A stretch of 64,000 bases of DNA from Bacteroidota bacterium (GCA_013377005.1 JACABE010000023.1:1-64000), one strand, 5' to 3'. Positions 40,000 through 51,076 are shown, counted from the stretch's first letter. The notes: generated by a model from the sequence alone, not told the origin. A program made the numbers and translations.

Positions 40000-42900
40000 T
40001 TATTTAATCAATACTTTTTCTGAATATACATTTTTATTCGTAATAACTCTTACAATGTAATATCCATCAACGTTTCCATTCATGTTAACAACAATCATGC
40101 CGTTAGTATTTTCAATAGTTTTTACTAACTGACCCAATGTGTTATATACAGATATTTGCTTAACAGTTTCATTGCTAGTTATATAAATATTATTGTTATT
40201 TGAATAAATAGAAGTATTCTGAATTTGATTATCTGAAATTCCTAATGGAGAAGCTGCAAATATTAATTGAAAACGATCAGCATTGTCATTGGTAGTAGCT
40301 GCAAATGTATAGTTAGCATTTTGATTCAAATCAACAATGGTGTTAGTTTTTAAATCTTTTAAATACACATAAGTAGTTGAAGCAAAACTATTCAATTCAC
40401 TTGCTGTAATTGTATAATTTCCGTTTACACCTGCTTTAAAACTAACAGGTATAGCTGTATTATCAGCTATTGAAGTAAGATTGCTGATGCTCCATTTTTT
40501 ATTCAGTTTGCATGAATATATACTTGGAGCAGTCGCTTCGATACTAAACATTTTTTCGGCACCACCCTGATTGCTAATATTCCCAAAACTGACAATCAGT
40601 TCGTCACTATAAGTATTTCCAGCATTTGTAACTTTTAAACGAATCATTTCATCAGGTGTAGAAGATTTAAGAAATGCCTGATCAGCATGTTCTCTCACTT
40701 CATTATTCATCGCAAGACTTCCTGCAGTAGTTGCTTTTACCCAAAATCCCTGTGACGTGGCAACATTTCGGCTAACACCATTGGTTGCAGCATCTGTGTT
40801 TGAAATAAATGCTCCGTAATTAGCTGCCTGAGCATTCCAAACCCAAATTGCTTTTTCATTGGGATGGTTTATTGGATCAGCGTTTTCCAACATACTTCTA
40901 TTCCATCCACTGCTTGCATTCCAGTTGATGGCTGAAGGATAAGGATTAGCTACAAAATTCCAACCACTGTATAAACCAGCAGTAACACTAAGCGGAATGT
41001 TTATGGTTCCTGTATTCAAATTGCCAACAAAACTTTTTGTTGTTGCAGTAGGATAAGATACCGCATAGCCTTTAGCAGGAATAAAATTACTTCCGCCATT
41101 GGCAGCTGCAAAATTAGTGGCATCTGCAAAATCAACCCAATTTCCTGTAGCTTCGTCCCAAACAAAAAAACCATAAGGCTCATTGAAAATAGGACTTATT
41201 GACTGAGCAGCTACCGGCGAAGAAAGCATGTGGAATTCATCGTTAAATGTATGCGGAATATAACGATCCACAATATTGGTGGATGAAAATAGCGTTCCAT
41301 TGTCTATCAAAGAAGCACTTCCTGTTGTATCTGATTGTAAAGTTAGACTATCCTTTACAGTTAAATCTTTGCCAGCATTGATAGTAAGTTTTCCCAATGG
41401 AGCAATCGTTAGATTCTTACATTGACAATTATTTGAGTTTACAATGGCTAACTTAGTTGCAGCAATCGTAGCAAAAGTTGCAGCACTTGGAACACCATGA
41501 TTCCAGTTGGCTGCATTTTCCCATGCATTGGAAATAGCAGCAGTAAAAGTAGAATTAGGTGCAGACGTTGCACCAAATGTAGTTGCTCCTGCAACTTTAT
41601 AACAAGTATTTAAAGTATTGTATTCATAAACAGCAAAATGATAAGTAGTTTCCTGTGTCAGAGCCGTAATATTTACATTATTTCCTGTACCATTGTAAAC
41701 AACAAAATTACCATTTCCAATCTGAGATCCACTTCCGAAATCAGAATTGGCTGAATAAATACTACCATTCAAAGGATCGCTGTTTACAGCACTTCCTTGT
41801 CTAGCTAAAACCAAAACAGCATTTCCATTTCCTCTTGACCATTCTGCTGAAATTGAAGTATTACTTAAAGTAGAAACAGTAAAAGAACTGGCCTGAATTG
41901 AAGGAGAAATGCAAGTAGTAAGAATTGAAAGTACTTCATAAGCACCAATGGTAGTTGGTATACCACGTTGATATGCAATAAAATCATCATCAACAATTCC
42001 CGGTAATGCTTGCCCGGCACCTATAGCTGGTGAATTTGATTTAGGAATAAGATTTGTCACAGAAGTAAACAAAGGATCCGTATTGAGTGATTGTAAATCA
42101 TGCCCTGTAAATGTTCTCCACTGAGCGAGATTCATGTTATTTACCGGTGGTGAAACTGTACCAACCAATGCCACATAATTGTTATCGTAGTTAGAAACAT
42201 AATATATATTATTGTTTATGTTTGCAAAAGGCGATGTAGCCGATTTACAATATATAGCATAACCCCAGCTTATTGTTGAAGAAGCACGTTCACCAACACT
42301 GTTTTGTAAAATATTGTTCAGCAAAGTAACACCTGAAACTCCTGCACCAACTTCAAGTGCTGTAAACCATTCGTTATTGTAAAAAACACCATTTACAGTA
42401 TCTTTATTCATATTTATAGAATTATTATAAATATAGATACCTGATGTTGAATTTCCGTATAATTTAATACCAGCAGGTATAGTACCATTATCATACCCAT
42501 CTGGACTTGAGCCTAAGCCTGCAAGATGACGGATAATATTATTGCGAATGATAATATTAGGGTTATCATTCATTGATTTGTTTGTTATACCCGAAGCACC
42601 ATAATAACTACTTCCGGCATAATAATTATCATGTAGATTATTTTTTTCGATAATTGAATTGGTAACCGCTTCTAAATATATAGCGTGAAGATTTGTGCTG
42701 TTAGAAGCCATATAACAAACTTCATTTCCTTTAATGGTAAGTTGATCCTGATAGATAGCTTTAATTGCAATATTATAAATATACTGATTTAAAGCAGAAG
42801 TTCCCAGTACATTATTGTAAATAACATTACCAGAGCTTTGGTTCCAGTAAACACCATCGAGATTGATACCTATTGCACATTTATAAATGGTATTATTTTT

Positions 42901-45900
42901 TATGATATTATTTTTATTAGACCCCAAAAGATTTATGGCAATATAGTTTGAAGCACTTGATGTAGTGAAAATACAACCATCAATCATATTATTATTACAT
43001 CCATTAGTAAAACATAAAGTATTTCCTGTATTAGAATTATTATTTGTAAACCAAAGCTTTTTATTTCCATTAATAGTTACCCCATCAGCACCATTAAATC
43101 TTATTAAAGTTCCCTGGTAATTTCCTGAAACATTATGAGCAAGAGTATCTCCCATTATAATGCTTAGATGATAAGATGTATCATCCACATTGATTTCGTT
43201 CAATGCATTTAAACCATCTTCATTTAAATTATTATATATTTTAACTACTAAATTCCCTGTCAAAACTTTATTATTAATGTCAGCAAACAGTCCGGATGCA
43301 CCGGTTAAATTGGCATAATCCCCCGGAATATTCTTAATACCTGAAATCCCTGTAACAATTTTATATGTCGAAACATCAGTAGGAGGAATTGAACAAGAAG
43401 GCGGGAATGACCCATATCCACCAGAATTTAAAGAAGGATAAGAGCCGACATTTGAAGAACTCATTGTATCTTGGGCTACAATAAAATAGCTTACAGTATT
43501 ACCTAATACCACACCAGAACCAAGTGAAAATTGGAAAGTACTATCGCTTACCCACACCCCGCTAACTATAGAATAAGGATTGTTGTTTATTCTCCAATAT
43601 AATCGTGGTAGTCCTATTCCGTTTGTTGGAACAGAGCCATGATAATCATGAATATAAGCAGTAAGAGTTCTTGAACTTAATAAATGAGTATTATACAAAG
43701 GTTGATAGTTGATTATCGGGGCAGTTTTGTCTGCGCCAATTTCATAAGCTCCCATCGAAGTAGGAACTGTACGTAAAGTAGCATTATAGTCGTCGGTTAA
43801 TGTAAGTGCACTGCAAACATCCAAAATAGCTGAACCTATATAAGGAATAAGATTTGTATTGCTGTTAAAATCAGGTGAAACTGATTTGGAGTTAACGTCT
43901 TTTCCTGTTGCAGTTTTCCAATTGGCCAAAGTAAGTTTATCACTTCCAGAATATCCAAGTACACCTTCATTGCCAGATACATAATAATCATTATAATCAA
44001 GATTAGTAAATACTGAAGTTGATGCAGCTGAATAAATAGCATAGGCTTTAGATATTCCTGTTGTATTTTCAATAGAGTTACTAAAAATATTATTTCTTAT
44101 ATCAATTTGAGAAACCAAATTACCTATATACATTGCAGCACTTATATCAGAAGTAGCAGTTGGGGAATTAATATACCCACTTAAATTTATCGAATTGTAA
44201 TATATCTTAACATTGGTTGAAATTCCGTTTATTTTAATTCCTGCCATACCATAAGAACCAATATTCCCTGAACCCAATCCGCTAATATCATAAATAATGT
44301 TATTGGCAATGGTAACATTATTTCCTGGGCTCGCAAGATCTATATTAACTCCGGTACCGGGATTTATGTAAGATGGATTTCCAACTCCATGAATACTGTT
44401 TTTTACAAATGACATATTTTTAACTCCTACGCCCAAATGTACACCTAAAGTGGCATAATTGCCTGTATAAACATTTGTTTGTACTCCTTTAATTTCATTT
44501 CCCGATATTGTACCAGAAGTACTATAAAAAATAGCACCGCAATAATGGATGAAATAATTTGAATCAGCAGAACCTATGGTATTATTTGTAACTGATAAAT
44601 TATCAGTTGTAAAAGTAGTATTTCCACCAATATACAGTCCATAAAAAGCCCTGCTAATTTCATTGTTATCAATAGTCAGATAGTCATTATCTTCGCCAAC
44701 CGACCCTATAGCAGAGCCAACAGATAATGCATAATTTGCATTAACACTTGTATAGGCTTCACCTCCCCATATTACACAATTTTTAATAGTGTTATGGTTG
44801 GCTCCCAAAAATGAAGGTCCTGTAGAAATCTGAAGCGCAGCAGTACCATTGGCCGTGTTGGAATTTTCTACAGTAAGATTTCTGGAAGCAGCATTGCTAT
44901 TTGATCCATTTATAATAAAGTAATCAGTTCCGTTTAAAAACAAGGTAGATGTTGTACTATTGCTTGTAATAATCGGACTTACACCATTGGCTGGTTTAAG
45001 AGTTATTGTATTGCTTAAAGATGCAAGTGGAATTTCAGTAAAAGTAATAGGAAAAATTTCCCCATTTGCAACATTGTAAGGAATAGAAGCGTTATTGGTA
45101 AGACTTAAAATTACAGGGGCATTTAGTCCGCGATTATTAATATGTAAAGCTGCTTCAGTTAAAGTTGCAAAATTAGGGTAAGTATTACCTGCCCCAACCA
45201 AATAAGTTCCACTCATTGGTCCGTAAATAATGCGATTACCAGCTGGTACAGTTATAGAAGGTATTCTCGGTACACCACCAATAGCTATACTTGTGCATTC
45301 TCCATCAATAAAGTTACCAGTAGAAGCTGTTTGTTTGATGTCATATACTAGCCAGAAATAATTATCACCGTTAATTAAAGTTTGTGCTCCTGATATTGTA
45401 AAGTTTGATATTGCAGGAGTAGCAGAACCAAATAAAATTCCGGGACCAAATATTGCTGAATTTCCTGTATAATATATCTTTGCAGGTGCAGTATTAATAT
45501 CTGTTATATTGGTTGTGCCATTACTGTTTACATTAAATTGATTAACTGATAATGGGGATGCATTTCCGTCGACACTAACCTTAATCTGAATGATTGCCTG
45601 ATTTGTATTTCCCGAAAACACATAATTTGACTGCTGAACTACTGTGGAAGACTGATAAGACATATTTGTAAAAGCAGTAAAATTACCTTCATCAGCACCT
45701 ACATCAGGGGCTGTGCCACTTCCTGTATATCCGATTTCGGCAAACCGAATATCCCCATCATAGTCATTTGAAACAGCAATAGGTGTTGTAATTCTTAATC
45801 CGCTACTTTCAATTGCAGTTGGAGTTGATGCAGAAATATGCAAATCATGTCCTGCTGCATTAACAAATGGAGGTAATTCTGTAAAAGAATTAGTTTCGCG

Positions 45901-47937
45901 TGGACTTACTCTTACTTTCATCATGGTAACGGTTTGGTCTCCATTGGTTCCATCATAGTAAATCAGATTATTAGGTCCGGGATTACCCGCATAAAAACAA
46001 TTATTATTGGAAGCTGATGAATAAGTTGATATTGTAGCTGAGCTTCTTCGATAAGCTACTGTATATGCAGGAGCAGTTATAAATACAGGTGTAGAATTAT
46101 TAATGACAATATTATTCTTAAGTTCAATATTGTAATAAGTATCGGCATGTATACCGGAAGTTCCGAAAGTTGTTGTGGAATTACTGATGGCATTTATGTA
46201 AATACTATTATTATAACAGTAAAAAACATTTCCTGAAGTTGTTTTATTAATACCTTTTATTGCATTTGTACCTGTTGCTTGTGGCGTTTTTAAATCTGAA
46301 ATAAAATTATTATAGAAATATATATTATTTCCACCTGTAATAGAAACTCCATTTACCATTCCTGTTGATGTAGTTGATGTTAAATCATAAATTGTATTTT
46401 TAAATATACTTGGTGTGCTCAAATCATGATACATACCAGTTACAGTACCTCCTGTAGAGGTAAGAGAATGTATGATATTTGAATAAGTACTTCTTGTCCC
46501 TCCTGTTGTATATAGGTGCATGCCATAAACATCTCCATTACCCTGATGATTAAAATCAGAGATTGTATTTGAGTAATATGTTTCATTGGTTGGACTTGAA
46601 ACATCAATAATACCGTATAAAGTTCCACTACCAGTTGTAATATTTATATCGTGCAGGTAGTTGTTATGAATACTAAGTGTTCCAGTTTTTGCTTGCAAAG
46701 TATATAAATTTGAATTACCGTTTTTAGTCAGGTTATATAAAGTATCATTATATATATTTATATTAAGAGCTGAACCTGCATCCAACCCATATAAATTTCC
46801 TGTGCCTGGAATATTAATATCATGGATGCTATTATTAGTAATATTAATTGTACCAGGTCCGTTATTGGTAAACGTATTAAATATCCCGTAACAATATGCA
46901 CTGCTTGCCGTAGGATAACTTACATTCTGTATAATATTATTATTAATATTTAATATGTTAGAGGAACCTGAGCCTCCAAAAGCAGAGTAAATACAATAAA
47001 CGCTCTGACCACCACCCGAACTGTTTATGCTTATTGTATTGTTACTAACTGTTGCACTGGATTGTGTGGCTGTTCCTAAATAGATACCATAAATATTAAA
47101 AACAGAACTTGCCGCTATCGCAGAGGTTATACTATTGTTTGAAATATTAATATTATTCTGATAACTAATATTTATACCTGAGGGGTTTGTGCTACTACCA
47201 TAATCTTTTATAACATTGGCTCCACTAACTCCAATTTCGTTGTTCTGATCGTATAATGAATATGGGTTCGAAGCATTATATCCATATAAGTAGAATCCAT
47301 AATTAACATTTGATATGGTATCATTATAAAACTGACAATAACTATTTGCATCAGACTGTGAGGTTATTGTAAGTTGATTTAAGTTTGTTGCAATGTGATT
47401 ACCACTATAAACTCCATATGCTCCACTTCCATTAGTTTTATTTAATGTAATATTACAATTCCTGATAACTACATGTTGGCAACCATCAAAAGGTACTGTG
47501 CTATTTCTTTTTACCAGACCGTAACCCCATTCAATAGTTGCATCGGTTGCCTGAATATTTATACCGTCAAAAGTTATATAATCAGTACCTGCGATAATAA
47601 TTCCGGCATCAGAACTTACTCCCCATGCGCCTCCATAGACATATATTTTGGGATTAGCTGCTCCTCCCGGAGTTTTTTGAAACACAATTGGAGCTGATGC
47701 ACTTCCTGTATTTGTATTAATTACATATTGCAAAGTACTCGTATTTTCATTTTCGGCATATCCTGAAGCAATATTAAAGGTAACTCCGGGCGAAGCAGTT
47801 CCATATAAATTTAACGCTGCTATTGCCTGTTGTATTGTTGGATAATCACCGGGTATGGTTTTTGTCCCTGTTAAGGGTTGGGCATAAGAGCCGAAGGTAA
47901 TTAAAAATAAAATTACTGATATGTGAAATACTCTCAT
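40000..47937 (-). CDS. Giant T9SS surface protein with parallel beta-helix domains
   Basis: A 2645-residue protein with a signal peptide (FHISVILFLITFGSYAQ). Three long right-handed parallel beta-helix regions follow (about 25-740, 915-1400 and 1540-2000), each introduced by a 'GDYPTIQQAIAAL' or 'NFATLTEAALHIN' type start and rich in N-x-I/V-x-N-N ladders. A fibronectin-like domain (2010-2100), the shared C-terminal module (about 2128-2565) and a type A sorting domain ending SEKVLIK complete it. Beta-helices of this kind often bind or cleave polysaccharides, but no catalytic residues could be identified. The promoter has a TATCTTTG and upstream TAATGTTGCAA repeats, next to a hybrid AraC-type regulator. 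Confidence 0.88.
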   Translation of the reverse strand: MRVFHISVILFLITFGSYAQPLTGTKTIPGDYPTIQQAIAALNLYGTASPGVTFNIASGYAENENTSTLQYVINTNTGSASAPIVFQKTPGGAANPKIYVYGGAWGVSSDAGIIIAGTDYITFDGINIQATDATIEWGYGLVKRNSTVPFDGCQHVVIRNCNITLNKTNGSGAYGVYSGNHIATNLNQLTITSQSDANSYCQFYNDTISNVNYGFYLYGYNASNPYSLYDQNNEIGVSGANVIKDYGSSTNPSGINISYQNNINISNNSITSAIAASSVFNIYGIYLGTATQSSATVSNNTISINSSGGGQSVYCIYSAFGGSGSSNILNINNNIIQNVSYPTASSAYCYGIFNTFTNNGPGTINITNNSIHDINIPGTGNLYGLDAGSALNINIYNDTLYNLTKNGNSNLYTLQAKTGTLSIHNNYLHDINITTGSGTLYGIIDVSSPTNETYYSNTISDFNHQGNGDVYGMHLYTTGGTRSTYSNIIHSLTSTGGTVTGMYHDLSTPSIFKNTIYDLTSTTSTGMVNGVSITGGNNIYFYNNFISDLKTPQATGTNAIKGINKTTSGNVFYCYNNSIYINAISNSTTTFGTSGIHADTYYNIELKNNIVINNSTPVFITAPAYTVAYRRSSATISTYSSASNNNCFYAGNPGPNNLIYYDGTNGDQTVTMMKVRVSPRETNSFTELPPFVNAAGHDLHISASTPTAIESSGLRITTPIAVSNDYDGDIRFAEIGYTGSGTAPDVGADEGNFTAFTNMSYQSSTVVQQSNYVFSGNTNQAIIQIKVSVDGNASPLSVNQFNVNSNGTTNITDINTAPAKIYYTGNSAIFGPGILFGSATPAISNFTISGAQTLINGDNYFWLVYDIKQTASTGNFIDGECTSIAIGGVPRIPSITVPAGNRIIYGPMSGTYLVGAGNTYPNFATLTEAALHINNRGLNAPVILSLTNNASIPYNVANGEIFPITFTEIPLASLSNTITLKPANGVSPIITSNSTTSTLFLNGTDYFIINGSNSNAASRNLTVENSNTANGTAALQISTGPSFLGANHNTIKNCVIWGGEAYTSVNANYALSVGSAIGSVGEDNDYLTIDNNEISRAFYGLYIGGNTTFTTDNLSVTNNTIGSADSNYFIHYCGAIFYSTSGTISGNEIKGVQTNVYTGNYATLGVHLGVGVKNMSFVKNSIHGVGNPSYINPGTGVNIDLASPGNNVTIANNIIYDISGLGSGNIGSYGMAGIKINGISTNVKIYYNSINLSGYINSPTATSDISAAMYIGNLVSQIDIRNNIFSNSIENTTGISKAYAIYSAASTSVFTNLDYNDYYVSGNEGVLGYSGSDKLTLANWKTATGKDVNSKSVSPDFNSNTNLIPYIGSAILDVCSALTLTDDYNATLRTVPTSMGAYEIGADKTAPIINYQPLYNTHLLSSRTLTAYIHDYHGSVPTNGIGLPRLYWRINNNPYSIVSGVWVSDSTFQFSLGSGVVLGNTVSYFIVAQDTMSSSNVGSYPSLNSGGYGSFPPSCSIPPTDVSTYKIVTGISGIKNIPGDYANLTGASGLFADINNKVLTGNLVVKIYNNLNEDGLNALNEINVDDTSYHLSIIMGDTLAHNVSGNYQGTLIRFNGADGVTINGNKKLWFTNNNSNTGNTLCFTNGCNNNMIDGCIFTTSSASNYIAINLLGSNKNNIIKNNTIYKCAIGINLDGVYWNQSSGNVIYNNVLGTSALNQYIYNIAIKAIYQDQLTIKGNEVCYMASNSTNLHAIYLEAVTNSIIEKNNLHDNYYAGSSYYGASGITNKSMNDNPNIIIRNNIIRHLAGLGSSPDGYDNGTIPAGIKLYGNSTSGIYIYNNSINMNKDTVNGVFYNNEWFTALEVGAGVSGVTLLNNILQNSVGERASSTISWGYAIYCKSATSPFANINNNIYYVSNYDNNYVALVGTVSPPVNNMNLAQWRTFTGHDLQSLNTDPLFTSVTNLIPKSNSPAIGAGQALPGIVDDDFIAYQRGIPTTIGAYEVLSILTTCISPSIQASSFTVSTLSNTSISAEWSRGNGNAVLVLARQGSAVNSDPLNGSIYSANSDFGSGSQIGNGNFVVYNGTGNNVNITALTQETTYHFAVYEYNTLNTCYKVAGATTFGATSAPNSTFTAAISNAWENAANWNHGVPSAATFATIAATKLAIVNSNNCQCKNLTIAPLGKLTINAGKDLTVKDSLTLQSDTTGSASLIDNGTLFSSTNIVDRYIPHTFNDEFHMLSSPVAAQSISPIFNEPYGFFVWDEATGNWVDFADATNFAAANGGSNFIPAKGYAVSYPTATTKSFVGNLNTGTINIPLSVTAGLYSGWNFVANPYPSAINWNASSGWNRSMLENADPINHPNEKAIWVWNAQAANYGAFISNTDAATNGVSRNVATSQGFWVKATTAGSLAMNNEVREHADQAFLKSSTPDEMIRLKVTNAGNTYSDELIVSFGNISNQGGAEKMFSIEATAPSIYSCKLNKKWSISNLTSIADNTAIPVSFKAGVNGNYTITASELNSFASTTYVYLKDLKTNTIVDLNQNANYTFAATTNDNADRFQLIFAASPLGISDNQIQNTSIYSNNNNIYITSNETVKQISVYNTLGQLVKTIENTNGMIVVNMNGNVDGYYIVRVITNKNVYSEKVLIK
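40240..41553 (-). repeat. Shared C-terminal module, copy 1
   Basis: Encodes the block from STFTAAISNAWENAANW to about NDNADRFQLIF. It matches copy 2 (51485-52785) at about 94 percent over a stretch compared by eye (around 40720-40950 against 51940-52170). Similarity drops after GNY(T/S)I, where copy 2 switches to the copy 3 type. Confidence 0.85.
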
Positions 47938-47980
47938 AAGTTTTCCGATTAAGTGTATTAAATGAATTATTAAATTTTTG

Positions 47981-48011
47981 CAAAGATATTTCTATGTTAG
48001 CTGAAAGGTAA
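47981..48011 (-). promoter_or_regulatory. Promoter of the beta-helix giant
   Basis: Read on the minus strand, TATCTTTG (47981-47988) fits TAnnTTTG, 44 bp before the start codon. The -33 region is a weak TTTC. Confidence 0.55.
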
Positions 48012-48014
48012 ACA

Positions 48015-48065
48015 CTAATGTTGCAAATACTAATACTAATGTTGCAATTGTTGTTGCAACATTAA
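48015..48065. promoter_or_regulatory. Triple TAATGTTGCAA sites, candidate activator-binding region
   Basis: CTAATGTTGCAA occurs at 48015-48026 and again at 48036-48047, exactly 21 bp (two helical turns) apart. An inverted copy TTGCAACATTAA is at 48054-48065. The cluster lies directly upstream of the -33 region of the 40000-47937 gene and just after the 3' end of the hybrid regulator gene. AraC-type regulators typically bind such spaced repeats. Confidence 0.6.
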
Positions 48066-48118
48066 TTTCATTTAATATCTATTGTATTGCTATTATGCGC
48101 TTTAAGGAATAGCGTTAA

Positions 48119-51076
48119 TCAGATGAGATGTTCATCCTGCTGTAAAGTCATGTATTCACTTGGGGTCATCCGATAGATTTCTTTGAAACTTTTGGAGAAA
48201 TAAGAAAGATTATTAAACCCCACCGAATACATAATTTCGGAAATATTTCCCGACTTCAGTTGAATCATTTGTGCGGACCTTTTGATACGAATTATTCTGA
48301 TAAAATTACTTGCCGACTGTCCTGTAATTGCTGTTACTTTGCGATGCAACTGACTTCGGCTCAAAGCTGCTTCACTTGCCAGAACTTCAACATCCAGATC
48401 AGGATTGTCAATATTGTTTTCGATAATGTTTATCAGTTTCTGAACAAAAATTGCATCGGATGAAGATATGGATATGGCTTTTGGTTCCAGTTTTAATTCC
48501 TTTGTAAATAATTCTTTAAGGAATTTTCGTTGAGAAATCAAATTGTTAATTCTGGCAATAAGTTCTTTGGAACTGAATGGCTTTTCCATATAATCGTCAG
48601 CTCCGTTTTCGAGTCCGCTTATTTTGTCTTCCAAAGTAATAAGAGCAGTTAGCATTATTACCGGTATATGTTTGGTTTTGTAGTTTGACTTTAGCTTCTG
48701 ACAAAATTCAATGCCATCCATTTTTATCATCATTACATCAGTTATAACCAAATCGGGTTGGATATTTAGTGCTAACTGTAATCCTTCACCACCATCGGTT
48801 GCTACTGTAATATGATAATCATCTTTTAGAATTTCATATAAATAAGTTCTCATATCAGGATTGTCGTCAACTACAAGTAATGATAATTTATCAGTATTTT
48901 TACTTTCAGCTTCTACAACTTGAACAATTGGTTCTGTGCTTAATATTTCCTGATTATTAGTTTTAATTTCAACTGATTTAAAATCGTAGGTCTTTAAAGC
49001 AATTACATTAATTATTTCTTCTGAACTGTAAGCATCAATTTCTATTGGAATTAATACAGTAAACAAACTACCTTCGCCTTCAGTGCTTTTTAGCAAAATT
49101 TGTCCTTTGTGCAGATGTATAAGCTCTTTTACAAGTGCTAATCCTATACCATAGCCATCGTATATTCCACTGGTATAATTATTAAGTTGATAAAATCTCT
49201 CAAATATTTCTTTTTGTTTCTCAACAGGAATTCCTTGTCCATTATCAGAAACATCTATTTTGATTGCTTTTAATTTTGAAAAAGATATGTTTTGAACTTT
49301 GAATTCATTTTCTATAAAGGCGATTGTAATTTCTACTTTTCCTCCTTTGTTAGTATATTTTATAGCATTTGATAATAGGTTACTAACTACTTTCTCAACA
49401 ATATCAGGGTCAAAAATTGCTTCAATTCTTTCATCAGGATAATATTGATTGAATTGAATATTTTTAATTTTTGCATGAAGCATAAAGGATTCTGCAATTG
49501 CTGATATCAATGAACCAATATCACCTTTGGCAAGTTTTAGTTTCTGATTGCCACTATCGATACGTGTAAATTCGAGCAGCTGTTCGTCGAGTGCAAGCAA
49601 ACGACTGGCATTTCGATGGATTAACTGCAGAAATGTTTTGTCTTCATTATTTGCTTTTTCGAGTAATTTCTCTAATGGTCCGAGCATTAGTGTTAATGGT
49701 GTGCGAAACTCGTGAGAAAGATTGGCAAAAAAGGCTGACTTTATATCATTAATCTCTTTTAGTTTGGCTTGTATTTTCTTATTGTTCTTTGATTGTTTGT
49801 AAAGAAGTAAAACTATAACTGTAACTATTACAAACAATCCGATAAATAGTAGTTCATATACTCTGGTACGTTGCAAACGAACTTGTTGTGATGCCGATTT
49901 TATTTGAAGTGCATTTATCTGGTTGTCTTTTTGCGAAGTTTCGTATCTGACTTGTATTTCGTTTAGTTCTTTATCATAATTTCGTTTAACTAAACTGTCG
50001 TTATACTGTTTGTAAAGCAAATGATACTTATAAGCTCCTGCATAATTACCCATACCGGCATAGGACTCGGAAAGTACACGATCAGCTTCTTTTATCATGA
50101 AAATATCTTTGTTCTTTTCTGCAATTTCTAATCCTTTTAATGTAAATTCAATTGCTTTTGTGTAGTTTAATGCTTTTAAATAATCATATCCCAGATTGAT
50201 ATAACACATAGCTATATCGCTTTCCTTTTTTAACTCTTTAGCTAAACCTAGGGCTTTAAGATGAAAATCTATAGCTTTTGCGGGTTCACCCATATTCATA
50301 AGAACTACGCCCAAATTATTATAACATTTCTGAATACCGGCTTTGTCGTTTAGCTTTTCTTTTATTTCGAGTGCTTTAAATATATAATCTTTAGCTTTCA
50401 GATAGTTTTTCTGAGCTTTATAAATATTACTGATATTAATATAATTAACAGCTATACCTATATCAAATTTTCGTAATTTATTAATCTCAAGTGATTTCTC
50501 ATGATATCTGAGTGCATCAGTAAGTTTATTCTGTGTAGAATATAGCGAACCCAATGTATTGTATAATAATGCGAGTTCATTTTTTGCACCACCCGATTCA
50601 TAAATAGTGCGGGCTTCATTTAAAACAAGAGTTGCTTTTATCAAATCCTGCTTTTTAATCAAAATATTTCCTTCGTCAATCAGGCAATCGGCATAGGAAT
50701 TTTTCTCATTGCATTTTAAATATAAGGCTTTTGCTTTATTCAAATAAATTAAAGCATTTTCAATATCATTCTTTATTTTATATGTTATAAAATTTAAATA
50801 AATGGCATCAGCTTTGCCTTTATCATAATAGAATTGTTCTGCCAAAGCTATACTTTGCCGGTTGTATAAATCAAAAAGCTTGGAATTGGTATTAATATAA
50901 TTGTCGGATATTTTATTGAGAATATCTATTTTCTTTTTATAGTCATTCGTAACCGAAAGTACTCTTTTCAGACTATCCGTATTAATTGCTTTCTCAGCAA
51001 ATGAATAATAAGATAAAAAAAATAAGACTAAAAACGTGCTAACTCTCCTGATAAAAAGCCAGTTCTTTATCATCAT
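48119..51076 (-). CDS. One-protein two-component system: TPR sensor, histidine kinase, receiver, AraC output
   Basis: A 985-residue protein. Signal/anchor segment (FLVLFFLSYYSFA), then a periplasmic array of TPRs (about 70-370, e.g. NELALLYNTLGSLYSTQ) and one membrane helix (about 402-424). HisKA has FFANLSHEFRTPLTL (phospho-His 455). HATPase has NLLSNAIKYTNKGG, DNGQGIP and GYGIGLALVK boxes. The receiver has VVDDNPDMR and ITDVMMIKMDG (phospho-Asp 780). The C-terminal AraC helix-turn-helix pair ends SVGFNNLSYFSKSFKEIYRMTPSEYM. Full two-component logic is in one chain, so it can bind DNA directly. It lies between two giant surface-protein genes and is the obvious candidate regulator of the 40000-47937 gene through the sites at 48015-48065. 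Confidence 0.94.
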   Translation of the reverse strand: MMIKNWLFIRRVSTFLVLFFLSYYSFAEKAINTDSLKRVLSVTNDYKKKIDILNKISDNYINTNSKLFDLYNRQSIALAEQFYYDKGKADAIYLNFITYKIKNDIENALIYLNKAKALYLKCNEKNSYADCLIDEGNILIKKQDLIKATLVLNEARTIYESGGAKNELALLYNTLGSLYSTQNKLTDALRYHEKSLEINKLRKFDIGIAVNYINISNIYKAQKNYLKAKDYIFKALEIKEKLNDKAGIQKCYNNLGVVLMNMGEPAKAIDFHLKALGLAKELKKESDIAMCYINLGYDYLKALNYTKAIEFTLKGLEIAEKNKDIFMIKEADRVLSESYAGMGNYAGAYKYHLLYKQYNDSLVKRNYDKELNEIQVRYETSQKDNQINALQIKSASQQVRLQRTRVYELLFIGLFVIVTVIVLLLYKQSKNNKKIQAKLKEINDIKSAFFANLSHEFRTPLTLMLGPLEKLLEKANNEDKTFLQLIHRNASRLLALDEQLLEFTRIDSGNQKLKLAKGDIGSLISAIAESFMLHAKIKNIQFNQYYPDERIEAIFDPDIVEKVVSNLLSNAIKYTNKGGKVEITIAFIENEFKVQNISFSKLKAIKIDVSDNGQGIPVEKQKEIFERFYQLNNYTSGIYDGYGIGLALVKELIHLHKGQILLKSTEGEGSLFTVLIPIEIDAYSSEEIINVIALKTYDFKSVEIKTNNQEILSTEPIVQVVEAESKNTDKLSLLVVDDNPDMRTYLYEILKDDYHITVATDGGEGLQLALNIQPDLVITDVMMIKMDGIEFCQKLKSNYKTKHIPVIMLTALITLEDKISGLENGADDYMEKPFSSKELIARINNLISQRKFLKELFTKELKLEPKAISISSSDAIFVQKLINIIENNIDNPDLDVEVLASEAALSRSQLHRKVTAITGQSASNFIRIIRIKRSAQMIQLKSGNISEIMYSVGFNNLSYFSKSFKEIYRMTPSEYMTLQQDEHLI

